Shown: in pieces, positions 7,510-14,500 of the stretch
How the letters are laid out: every line of letters begins with the position of its first letter
How positions within the stretch are numbered: the stretch's first letter is position 1
NCBI GenBank assembly: GCA_035340715.1
Contig: DAOQTX010000044.1
Coordinates: 1 to 23,407 of the forward strand
Origin: DAOQTX01 sp035340715
Lineage (GTDB): Bacteria; Bacteroidota; Bacteroidia; AKYH767-A; OLB10
Direction of reading: 5' to 3'
DNA: 23,407 nt
The notes under the pieces: model-generated
What the model was told of the DNA's origin: nothing
What the model saw: only the letters and a program-made list of their open reading frames with translations
Databases searched by the model: none
Position numbers and translations under genes: made by a program

Positions 7510-7979
7510 CCAAGCAAATTATTGTGCTCCTTTTTAAAATATTTGAAGGGTACCCACAACATACCAAAACACTCGCCATCGTACTTATCTAAGTGTTTGT
7601 GATGCATCTTGTGCGCTCTACGTATCGCTTTGAAGTAACGATTGTTGGTATTTCTAAAAATTTTGAATCGTTGATGAATAAAGATATCATGAACGGTAAA
7701 ATAAGCAGCTCCATAAATAGTAATTCCTAATCCAAGGAAAAACAAATAGGAAAAGCTTTGAAGCATACCCATATACATAAGCAACATTCCCGGTATGGCA
7801 AAAATTAAAAAGAAGAAATCATTTCTTTCAAAAAAACCTTCGGTCTCTTTGTTATGATGATCCCGATGCAATGTCCACAATAATCCATGCATAATATATT
7901 TATGCGTAAACCACGCCACTCCTTCCATCAAGGCAAATGCAAAAATTGTAATCAAAATATTAAGCAACCAATTTTCCAT
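7506..7979 (-). CDS. crtZ: Beta-carotene 3-hydroxylase (CrtZ family)
   Basis: The 157-residue membrane protein has the full histidine set of the fatty acid hydroxylase/CrtZ di-iron family: H26-x4-H31, H38-x2-H41-H42, H97-x4-H102 and H123-x2-H126-H127. It adds 3-hydroxyl groups to beta-ionone rings, giving cryptoxanthin and zeaxanthin. I take the ATG at 7979 (MENWLLNIL) as the start. An ATG seven codons upstream would add MKINLII and lengthen the overlap with the SRPBCC gene from 20 to 41 bp, and typical members begin near the first helix. The downstream cyclase overlaps by 4 bp. The hydrophobic segments at about 3-22 and 55-95 fit an inner-membrane location. No ketolase gene is next to it, so the expected end product is zeaxanthin. 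Confidence 0.9.
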   Translation of the reverse strand: MENWLLNILITIFAFALMEGVAWFTHKYIMHGLLWTLHRDHHNKETEGFFERNDFFFLIFAIPGMLLMYMGMLQSFSYLFFLGLGITIYGAAYFTVHDIFIHQRFKIFRNTNNRYFKAIRRAHKMHHKHLDKYDGECFGMLWVPFKYFKKEHNNLLG

Positions 7980-8433
7980 AATTATTAAATTTATTTTCAA
8001 TAAATTCTTTTCGGAATTTAAATATGTTTTTTAATTTTTTTAAAACGACAAAGTGAAAAACATTTCCCAATATTCCTAAAGGAAGCTTGTACCTTATGTG
8101 GTCTTTCATTAAAACACTATCTCCACACTCTTCAAAAGTATGTGTATGCTCCCAAAGACTGTATGGTCCTTTTTCCTGCACATCTGTAAAGCAATTATAT
8201 TCCTTAACCTCTTGAATTCTTGTAACCCATTTAACCGGAATATTAAGAAGTGGTTTAACGGCATATTCAATGCGCATGTCAGAATAAATTTTATTCGAAT
8301 CTAAACTATTGATGATACGAAAATCCAAATCAGGAGGCGTGATCTTTGAAAGATTTTGTGGATTTGAAAAGAAGTTCCATACCTCTTCTATATTGGAATT
8401 AATATACTGTTCTCTATAAAATTGATGTATCAT
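7960..8433 (-). CDS. SRPBCC family protein of the carotenoid operon
   Basis: The 157-residue protein shows the START/Bet v1-like (SRPBCC) pattern. It begins with a beta-strand (HQFYREQYIN), then IEEVWNFFSNPQNLSKITPP, the usual helix after strand 1. A run of strands follows, with WVTRIQEVKEYNCFTDVQEKGPY and WEHTHTFEE, and it ends in a long basic C-terminal helix. This fold encloses a hydrophobic pocket for lipids, polyketides or similar ligands. No catalytic residues can be assigned. It lies 4 nt after idi and overlaps crtZ by 20 bp, inside the carotenoid operon. A carotenoid-binding, transfer or assembly role is therefore attractive, but nothing in the sequence proves it. Confidence 0.82.
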   Translation of the reverse strand: MIHQFYREQYINSNIEEVWNFFSNPQNLSKITPPDLDFRIINSLDSNKIYSDMRIEYAVKPLLNIPVKWVTRIQEVKEYNCFTDVQEKGPYSLWEHTHTFEECGDSVLMKDHIRYKLPLGILGNVFHFVVLKKLKNIFKFRKEFIENKFNNYGKLVA

Positions 8434-8437
8434 TACT

Positions 8438-8965
8438 CTATTTTATATAATTATCTTTATAATAGGCCTTTACCTTTGAAAAACAGATTTTAAACCACTC
8501 GGTATAAACACTTTTGTCTAATCTAATTTCTTTTTCAATCTCCTCCAATGAATTGTATTTCCAAGCTGCAACTTCATTTTCATTTGGATTAGGAATTTCA
8601 TCCGACACGCCAAAAAACACATGATCGAATTCGTGTTCTGTCAGTTGGTTTTCCATGTTCGCTTTATATATAAAGTGAAAGCCATTGGTCAGATTGCATT
8701 GCATGCCTAATTCTTCCTCCAACCTTCTATGTGCCGCATCCGATACCGTCTCTCCTAGTCTTGGATGTCCACAACAAGAATTTGTCCACAGTCCACCTGA
8801 ATGATATTTATGAAATGCCCTTTGTTGCAACAACAATTTCCCTGAGGTATTGAATATAAAAATGGAAAAGGCTCTATGTAGCAAACCCAATTCATGGGCT
8901 TTTATTTTTTCCATCTTCCCCCATTCTTTATCGGTATTGTCAACTAATATTACAAACTCATCCAT
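8438..8965 (-). CDS. idi: Isopentenyl-diphosphate delta-isomerase, type 1
   Basis: The 175-residue Nudix-fold protein has WTNSCCGHP, where C65 matches the catalytic cysteine of E. coli Idi. The likely metal ligands are H24, H30, H67, E110 and E112, with EHEFDHVF as the second catalytic block. It also carries the degenerate Nudix helix AAHRRLEEELGM. It interconverts IPP and DMAPP, setting the DMAPP supply for GGPP synthesis and so feeding carotenoid formation. I chose the ATG at 8965; the TTG two codons before overlaps the preceding stop and is less likely. The gap to the upstream gene is 2 nt and to the SRPBCC gene 4 nt. It is complete and all key residues are present. Confidence 0.95.
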   Translation of the reverse strand: MDEFVILVDNTDKEWGKMEKIKAHELGLLHRAFSIFIFNTSGKLLLQQRAFHKYHSGGLWTNSCCGHPRLGETVSDAAHRRLEEELGMQCNLTNGFHFIYKANMENQLTEHEFDHVFFGVSDEIPNPNENEVAAWKYNSLEEIEKEIRLDKSVYTEWFKICFSKVKAYYKDNYIK

Positions 8966-8967
8966 AC

Positions 8968-9435
8968 TCAATACTTTTTGGGATTTGAAATAAAATCCAA
9001 AATGGCACTCTTCAGCTCTTGTTCCTTCACAGTATCTACTTTTAGTATTAAAATCTCTTTATCCTCACTTAAATTCTTATTGTACCCCAAAATAGACGGA
9101 ACATTGTATTGAATGCAATATCTTAAAAACCGCGCTTCAATATTATCTGCATTACTTTGGATAATTGAATCCAGCATGTTGGAACCCCTATAAAAGCTCT
9201 CCAATTTTTTGTTGGGCATCCAATAATGTCTTGCCATCAGAACATGAGCACTGGCCAAATAGGCCTTTGATGTAGCATCAAGTGCATCAGAAGACTCTGA
9301 AAGATATTTAATAAGGCTTTTGCAGGTGTTTTCATCCTTTATCGCTTTATAATGCATACTTCTTATCTGCAACAGATCGAATGCAAACAGATCGGAACAC
9401 ATAAGCACAAATATTAGAACGACTATCTTTTTCAT
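8968..9435 (-). CDS. Exported protein of unknown function in the carotenoid operon
   Basis: The 155-residue product has a clear signal peptide (MKKIVVLIFVLMCSDLFA, cleavage near residues 18-19). A mature part of about 135 residues follows, predicted mostly helical, with TPR-like helix-turn-helix spacing (TSKAYLASAHVLMARHYW, then NADNIEARFLRYCIQYN). I do not recognise a named family. The ATG overlaps the crtB stop by 4 bp and the stop lies 2 nt before idi, so it is tightly locked in the operon. Signal peptidase I export puts it in the periplasm, whereas its operon partners act in the cytoplasm or inner membrane. A part in moving or anchoring carotenoids in the envelope is possible but only inferred from position. 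Confidence 0.8.
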   Translation of the reverse strand: MKKIVVLIFVLMCSDLFAFDLLQIRSMHYKAIKDENTCKSLIKYLSESSDALDATSKAYLASAHVLMARHYWMPNKKLESFYRGSNMLDSIIQSNADNIEARFLRYCIQYNVPSILGYNKNLSEDKEILILKVDTVKEQELKSAILDFISNPKKY

Positions 9436-10268
9436 AGTAGATTCAATCGTGCACGCATTAATGAATTCAACAGCAATCCAGCTTTATGAGTATTGGAAAT
9501 TCTGATGCGTTTTTTTAATACATCTTTTGAAGATGTATCTTTTATTTTTTTAAAAAGGTTTCTGTAATATTTATAAGCTAAGTAAACACCGTGCTTTGAA
9601 CTTTCAGGCAATTGCTTTATCCCCATCAATGCCGATTCAAATTCTTTTTCGATTTCATATTCAATTTCAATTTTCATTTCAGCTGAAAAATTACTCATCT
9701 CTGCATTTGGAAAATATACTCTTCCTAACGTTTTGTAATCGTGTTGAATATCTCTTAGAAAGTTCACCTTTTGAAATGCAGAACCCAATTTTTTTGCAAA
9801 AGGTTCCAATGCTTCAAATTGTTTTTTGTTTCCATCAACAAATACGTATAAACACATGAGTCCGACCACTTCTGCAGAGCCATAGATATAATTTTCATAT
9901 TCATCACGCACATAGCTTTTTTGTTGCAGATCGCTTCTCATACTTTTTAAAAAATGACGAATCAAATTTTCATCTATATTGAAAGCTCTTACGGTGTGTT
10001 GAAATGAATTCAATACCGGATTTAATGAGATACCATTTTGTATGGCATGCCAGGTATCTTCTTCAAAGCGTTGCAGCAGCTCTTCTTTGGGATACTCATG
10101 GAATGAATCTACAATTTCATCGGCTAAGCGAACAAAGCCATAGATGGCATAGATATGTTGTCGCACTTTAGGAGACAAACAAAGAATGCCCATAGAAAAA
10201 CTTGTACTGTACTTCCGTGTAGTTAGTACAGAACAGTGCTGAGAAAGTTCATCAAACAACTGCTTCAT
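9432..10268 (-). CDS. crtB: Phytoene synthase
   Basis: The 278-residue protein has the two aspartate-rich motifs of head-to-head prenyl synthases: DEIVD (D50, D54) and DIQHD (D173, D177) within NFLRDIQHDYKTLGRVYFP. Supporting blocks are STSFSMGI near the N-terminus and YIYGSAEVVGLM near residue 127. It condenses two GGPP molecules, by way of prephytoene diphosphate, to phytoene. The start ATG lies inside the end of crtI, a 17-bp overlap, so translation is probably coupled. The downstream unknown gene overlaps by 4 bp. It is distinguished from squalene synthases by its context with crtI, idi, crtZ and the cyclase. Confidence 0.94.
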   Translation of the reverse strand: MKQLFDELSQHCSVLTTRKYSTSFSMGILCLSPKVRQHIYAIYGFVRLADEIVDSFHEYPKEELLQRFEEDTWHAIQNGISLNPVLNSFQHTVRAFNIDENLIRHFLKSMRSDLQQKSYVRDEYENYIYGSAEVVGLMCLYVFVDGNKKQFEALEPFAKKLGSAFQKVNFLRDIQHDYKTLGRVYFPNAEMSNFSAEMKIEIEYEIEKEFESALMGIKQLPESSKHGVYLAYKYYRNLFKKIKDTSSKDVLKKRIRISNTHKAGLLLNSLMRARLNLL

Positions 10269-11754
10269 CTAAATTCATTTTAAAAGACTTATTTATTAAT
10301 TGGGCTGCTATCTTTCCCGACACAATACAAGGCGGAACTCCTGGCCCGGGAACGGTCAATTGACCTGAATAAAATAGATTTGACAATTTTTTGTTTCGCA
10401 TACTGGGTTTAAAGTGGGCGGTCTGTAAAAGGGTATTGGCCAAGCCATAAGCATTTCCACCATAGGCATTATAATCTTGAACGAAATCATTAATAGCGTA
10501 GCTCCTAGAATACAATAAATGCTTTGAGAGATCGATTGAATATATTTTTTGGAAACGACTAACCACCAATTCAAAATAGTGTTTGTGCAATTCTTTATGA
10601 TCTTTTAAACCGGATGCTAAAGGAATGAGTATAAATAAATTTTCAGTCCCTTGTGGAGCCACAGCAGGGTCACTCTTTGATGGGCAACAAACATAAAACA
10701 AAGGCTTTGAAGGCCATTTTGGATGATCGTAAATTTCAACTGCATGCTGATCGAATGATTCATCAAAGAACAATGTATGATGATTTAAGGATTCAATTGT
10801 CTGATCAATACCTAAATAGAATATCAATGAAGAAGGTGCAAATGTTCTCTTGCTCCAATAATTTGGTGTATAGTTTCGACAAGACTTATCCATTAAAGTC
10901 TCAGTGTGAGCATAATCAGCCGCACTTAAAACAAAATCAATTCTCTTCCGCTGACCATTTACAATAATCTCAGTAATTGAATTATCCTGATGAATAATTT
11001 TCTCTACCCTGGCATTAAAATGAAATGTTGCTCCTTCTGATTCGGCTGTTTGTTGCATAGCATTTACTACCGAAGCAAATCCACCCATAGGGTAATAAGT
11101 GCCCATTTTCAACCCGGCATAATTCATCATACTGTATAGTGCCGGTGTATCTTGTGGTTTTGCGCCAAGAAATAATATCGGAAACTCCATGATCTTTCGT
11201 AAACGCTCATCTTTGAAGTAGCTATTCACAAATGATCTAAAATTAGTGAGTAGATTTAGTTTAAGAGCGCCTGACAAAACTTCTTTGTTCAACAATTCTT
11301 TTACCGACAGTCCGGGCATGTGAACTAGCTTTGACATAGCAATAGAATATTTTTGTTCTGCGTCCGACATAAAACGCATCAACTGCTTAGCAGCACCTTT
11401 CTCTATTGATTCAAACAATAAGCACAGATCTTCAAATGATGATGGTATATCAACAATTTCATTCGAGTTGAATACAACGGAAAAGGAAGGGTCAAGTTTT
11501 TTTAATTCAAAGTGATTTGCTGCAGAAGAATTAAAGTCTGCAAAGAAATTTTCAAATACATCAGGCATCCAATACCACGATGGTCCCATATCAAAGCTAA
11601 ATCCATCCGGAGTAGAAAAAGACCGAGCTCTTCCTCCAGCAGATTCATTTTGCTCAAACACATGCACTTCAAACCCCGCTTTGGCAAGATATGCAGCAGC
11701 ACTCAAGCCTGAAAATCCACTGCCTATAATACCAACTACTTTTTTCTTTTTCAA
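10252..11754 (-). CDS. crtI: Phytoene desaturase (CrtI type)
   Basis: The 500-residue flavoprotein begins with a dinucleotide-binding fold, GSGFSG at residues 11-16, followed by an acidic strand end (HVFEQNESAGGRARSF). It ends with the conserved FYSGQLTVPGPGVPP-x4-SGK region typical of bacterial CrtI. It desaturates phytoene stepwise to lycopene, with FAD, at the membrane. The start is TTG at 11752-11754: an in-frame stop lies 6 codons upstream and no ATG precedes the FAD motif, so the non-ATG start is well supported. It is the first gene of the seven-gene carotenoid operon, with crtB overlapping its end by 17 bp. It could in principle introduce four desaturations; the degree is not readable from sequence. 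Confidence 0.94.
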   Translation of the reverse strand: MKKKKVVGIIGSGFSGLSAAAYLAKAGFEVHVFEQNESAGGRARSFSTPDGFSFDMGPSWYWMPDVFENFFADFNSSAANHFELKKLDPSFSVVFNSNEIVDIPSSFEDLCLLFESIEKGAAKQLMRFMSDAEQKYSIAMSKLVHMPGLSVKELLNKEVLSGALKLNLLTNFRSFVNSYFKDERLRKIMEFPILFLGAKPQDTPALYSMMNYAGLKMGTYYPMGGFASVVNAMQQTAESEGATFHFNARVEKIIHQDNSITEIIVNGQRKRIDFVLSAADYAHTETLMDKSCRNYTPNYWSKRTFAPSSLIFYLGIDQTIESLNHHTLFFDESFDQHAVEIYDHPKWPSKPLFYVCCPSKSDPAVAPQGTENLFILIPLASGLKDHKELHKHYFELVVSRFQKIYSIDLSKHLLYSRSYAINDFVQDYNAYGGNAYGLANTLLQTAHFKPSMRNKKLSNLFYSGQLTVPGPGVPPCIVSGKIAAQLINKSFKMNLDEAVV

Positions 11755-11952
11755 TTTAATACTGTTTAACTATTTATCATAACACTTAAACATAATTATA
11801 GTTTATATCCATTAAAATTACTATTCTTTTTATTATCGACTTACTTTTCATCCTGCAATATTTTGTAAAGCCCTACGTAAATAAATTTGAATTGTTGATT
11901 AGTCTATTGGTACCCAAGCAGTCTTCTTTAATATAAAATCTAACTTTGCCTT
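11755..11952. other. Divergent intergenic region between crtI and the MORN-repeat gene
   Basis: These 198 AT-rich bases must hold promoters for both directions. The plus-strand -7 element TAACTTTG is clear at 11941-11948. For crtI no full TAnnTTTG match is visible; the nearest is TATGTTTA on the minus strand at 11787-11794, with one mismatch and no -33 partner. I see no RNA gene, terminator hairpin or operator-like palindrome. Confidence 0.6.
11941..11948 (+). promoter_or_regulatory. -7 element giving a probably leaderless transcript
   Basis: TAACTTTG is a perfect TAnnTTTG match. Its G is 5 nt before the A of the ATG at 11953. The SRP RNA shows the same 5-nt distance between its -7 G and its first base, so transcription should start at or within a base or two of the start codon. 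No -33 TTG lies at proper spacing. Confidence 0.65.
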
Positions 11953-12681
11953 ATGAATAAGATTCTGATTTCTTCACTTTATATCCTTTGCGCTATCACA
12001 TTTAATGCAACAGCACAAAAGTTTGTTGTTATGAAAGGCGATACGATCAACCGAACGGATGAGAAGGGCAACAAGCAAGGGATTTGGAAAAGATTCTATG
12101 AAGGTGACTATCTTTTCTCGGAAGGAGAATTTAAAGACAATAAACCACAAGGAACTTTTAAAACCTATTATAAAGACGGCAGGAGACAATCTGAGCTAAA
12201 ATACAATAGAGATGGTGAAACTGCGTACATGACCCTTTGGCACGCAGAAGGACCCATTATGGGCAAGGGCAAATATATTGATCAAAAGAAAGACTCTATT
12301 TGGATTTATTATTTCCCGAATGGTTCTATATCGAGCATAGAGCAATACAAAAAAGGTATTAAAGATGCGAAGTGGTCGGAGTATTACCAAAGCGGTTCCA
12401 TCAATCTGATCATTGAGTTTAAGAACGATAAGAAAAGCGGTTCTTATTTACAGTATTTCGAAAATGGAAAACCTAAAATGAAAGCGTCCTATAAAAACGA
12501 TCAAATGGAAGGTAGCTGTGAGATGTTTGATGTAGATGGAAAATTACTACACAGAGGTTCATATTCTAATGGTTTGAAAGATGGCCTTTGGATCACTTTT
12601 GACGAAAACGGAAAGCCTTTGTACCAAGCGGTTTACAAGGCTGGAATACTAAAAAAAGAAATGGGAACCTTACCCGAATAA
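11953..12681 (+). CDS. Exported MORN-variant (YwqK-like) repeat protein
   Basis: The 242-residue protein starts with a signal peptide (MNKILISSLYILCAITFNATA, cleavage before Q22). It is then built of about eight repeats of 20-25 residues of the type G-x-W-x-x-Y-Y-x-x-G-x-x-x-x-x-x-x-Y-K-x-G. Examples are IWKRFYEGD, TFKTYYKDGR, IWIYYFPNGS, SEYYQSGSI, LQYFENGK and LWITFDENGK. These belong to the MORN_2 / YwqK antitoxin-like group, which is very common as exported proteins in Bacteroidota; the name does not imply a real toxin partner, and none is seen next to it. The repeats form a flat beta-hairpin ladder of unknown binding role. It has its own promoter close to the start codon and is followed by mnmA after 14 nt. 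Confidence 0.85.
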   Translation: MNKILISSLYILCAITFNATAQKFVVMKGDTINRTDEKGNKQGIWKRFYEGDYLFSEGEFKDNKPQGTFKTYYKDGRRQSELKYNRDGETAYMTLWHAEGPIMGKGKYIDQKKDSIWIYYFPNGSISSIEQYKKGIKDAKWSEYYQSGSINLIIEFKNDKKSGSYLQYFENGKPKMKASYKNDQMEGSCEMFDVDGKLLHRGSYSNGLKDGLWITFDENGKPLYQAVYKAGILKKEMGTLPE

Positions 12682-12682
12682 T

Positions 12683-12690
12683 TATATTTG
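12683..12690 (+). promoter_or_regulatory. -7 element of mnmA, probably leaderless
   Basis: TATATTTG matches TAnnTTTG exactly and is squeezed into the 14-nt gap between the MORN gene stop and the mnmA ATG at 12696. Its G is 6 nt from the start codon, so this promoter would give a leaderless or near-leaderless mRNA in addition to readthrough from upstream. Confidence 0.6.
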
Positions 12691-12695
12691 TAATC

Positions 12696-13802
12696 ATGTC
12701 CTTGAAAGAGAAAGTTCTGGTAGCTATGAGTGGCGGAATAGATAGTTCTGTAACGGCATTGCTATTGGCTCAAAAAGGATATCAGGTCATTGGGATAACA
12801 ATGAAAACTTGGGATTATGCAAGTGTAGCAGCGGGTAAAAAAGAAACCGGTTGTTGTAATCTTGACAGCATTCACGATGCTCGATCCATTGCTGTTGAAC
12901 AAGGATTTCCACATTATATCTTAGATATTCGGTCAGAGTTCAACGACTCTGTAATAGATAATTTTGTAGGAGAATACATGGCCGGGCGAACGCCAAATCC
13001 TTGTGTAATGTGTAATACCCATATCAAATGGGATGCATTATTGCGTAGAGCAGATATGCTGGGATGTAAATATATTGCCACCGGACATTATGCACAATTG
13101 CGTTACGAGAATCAGCGATATGTTTTGTCAAAAGGTAAGGATGCATTAAAAGATCAAAGCTATGTTCTTTGGGGGTTGCCCCAAAGTGTTTTGGAACGTA
13201 CGCTCTTCCCTGTTGGTAATTTTACCAAAACAGAAATTCGGAATATGGCCGCTCAAATGGGTTTTGAAGAATTGTCGAAGAAAAAAGAGAGTTACGAAAT
13301 TTGCTTCATACCCGATAACGATTATCGATCTTTTATCAAAAACAGATTACATGATGCAGAAGATAAATTGAGTGGAGGTTTGTTTGTGGATAAAGAAGGA
13401 AATGTATTGGGATCACATGACGGATATCCCTTTTACACAATTGGTCAGCGAAAAGGATTGCAAGTTGCATTTGGAAAACCTAAATATGTAACTGCCATTC
13501 ACCCTACAAAAAATCATGTTGTATTAGGAGACATTGACGACTTAGATCAAGCTGAAATGTTTGTTAAGGATATTAACTTTATCAAGTACAAACAATTAGA
13601 TTCCACTATGGATGCCATTACAAAAATTAGATATAAAGATAAAGGCGCATGGAGTACGCTTGAACCGAATGGAGATCTTTTGAAAGTTACTTTTCATGCA
13701 GATGTAAAAGGAATAGCTCCTGGACAAAGCGCTGTCTTCTACGATGGTGATGATGTTTTGGGTGGAGGATTTATTGCAAGAAATGATGATATAAAAAATT
13801 GA
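12696..13802 (+). CDS. mnmA: tRNA-specific 2-thiouridylase
   Basis: The 368-residue enzyme has the ATP-pyrophosphatase loop MSGGIDSS at residues 11-18. Its two catalytic cysteines are C106 in NPCVMCN and C203 in YEICFIPD, equal to C102 and C199 of E. coli MnmA. FYTIGQRKGLQ is also present near residue 247. It adenylates and thiolates U34 of tRNA-Lys, -Glu and -Gln, with sulfur relayed from a persulfide donor. The length is normal for the family. A -7 element lies directly in front of it. The next gene, a lipoprotein, starts 14 nt downstream and may share the transcript. All key residues are present, so I regard it as functional. Confidence 0.97.
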   Translation: MSLKEKVLVAMSGGIDSSVTALLLAQKGYQVIGITMKTWDYASVAAGKKETGCCNLDSIHDARSIAVEQGFPHYILDIRSEFNDSVIDNFVGEYMAGRTPNPCVMCNTHIKWDALLRRADMLGCKYIATGHYAQLRYENQRYVLSKGKDALKDQSYVLWGLPQSVLERTLFPVGNFTKTEIRNMAAQMGFEELSKKKESYEICFIPDNDYRSFIKNRLHDAEDKLSGGLFVDKEGNVLGSHDGYPFYTIGQRKGLQVAFGKPKYVTAIHPTKNHVVLGDIDDLDQAEMFVKDINFIKYKQLDSTMDAITKIRYKDKGAWSTLEPNGDLLKVTFHADVKGIAPGQSAVFYDGDDVLGGGFIARNDDIKN

Positions 13803-13816
13803 AAACCTTTTCATAT

Positions 13817-14500
13817 ATGAAAAAATATATACCCCTTTTTTGTATTGTAATCTGTGGCTTTTGGGCTTGTGAGAAAAACGAAACCACAGAAGCTGTTTAT
13901 TTGGGTACCAACTACTACCCTTCTCAAGTTGGATATGAACTTATTTACGATGTCGATTCCATCATCAAGGATAAGTTTACCGGACTGACCGATACCTTCC
14001 AGTATCAAATCAAGGAGAGAATTGATTCCATCTATATTGACAATGAAGGAAGACCTACCATGCGGGTTGAACGATACAAAAGAAATACATCAAACGAGCC
14101 CTGGATTATTCATCGTGTTTGGGCTGCGAATAAGAGCAATACCTATGTGCACAGAGTGGAAGAAAACATTCGTTATGTGAAAATGATATTTTCCGTTTTG
14201 GCCAATAAAAAATGGGATGGCAATGCCTTTAACACACTAGGAGAAAGAATCTATCGGTATCAAAATGCACATACGCCCGGACAAGTAGGTACATTCAATT
14301 TTGACTCAACTTTGACGGTTTTACAATATGAAGATACTACCTTGATCAACAAGGATTCCTACATTGAAAAATATGCAACTAATGTGGGAATGTTTTATAA
14401 AGAGAACATTAGTATAAAATACAACTTCTCACCTAACCCAAACTACGATACGATAAACGAAGCGGTGGTTTATATTGAGCGATTAAATAGTTATCAATGA
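13817..14500 (+). CDS. Lipoprotein of unknown function
   Basis: Starting at the ATG at 13817, the product has 227 residues. It begins MKKYIPLFCIVICGFWAC with a hydrophobic segment and a probable lipidation cysteine C18, followed by the hydrophilic EKNETTEA. I prefer this start to the TTG six codons earlier because it places a standard signal peptide at the N-terminus. The mature part begins YYPSQVGYELIYDVDSI, a pattern I associate with uncharacterised Bacteroidota lipoproteins, and looks beta-rich with no catalytic motif. It lies 14 nt after mnmA, and its stop overlaps the ATG of the secreted subtilase by 4 bp, so the two are probably made together. It may be an outer-membrane partner of that protease, but this is inference. 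Confidence 0.75.
   Translation: MKKYIPLFCIVICGFWACEKNETTEAVYLGTNYYPSQVGYELIYDVDSIIKDKFTGLTDTFQYQIKERIDSIYIDNEGRPTMRVERYKRNTSNEPWIIHRVWAANKSNTYVHRVEENIRYVKMIFSVLANKKWDGNAFNTLGERIYRYQNAHTPGQVGTFNFDSTLTVLQYEDTTLINKDSYIEKYATNVGMFYKENISIKYNFSPNPNYDTINEAVVYIERLNSYQ

Noticed and set aside
11787..11794. TATGTTTA on the minus strand as a -7 element for crtI
   Set aside because: It departs from TAnnTTTG at the last base and has no TTG at -33 spacing; in such AT-rich DNA this match is not enough.
11953..12681. Toxin-antitoxin module suggested by the YwqK-antitoxin family name
   Set aside because: The protein has a signal peptide, no toxin gene is adjacent, and MORN_2 repeat proteins of this kind are common exported proteins in Bacteroidota.
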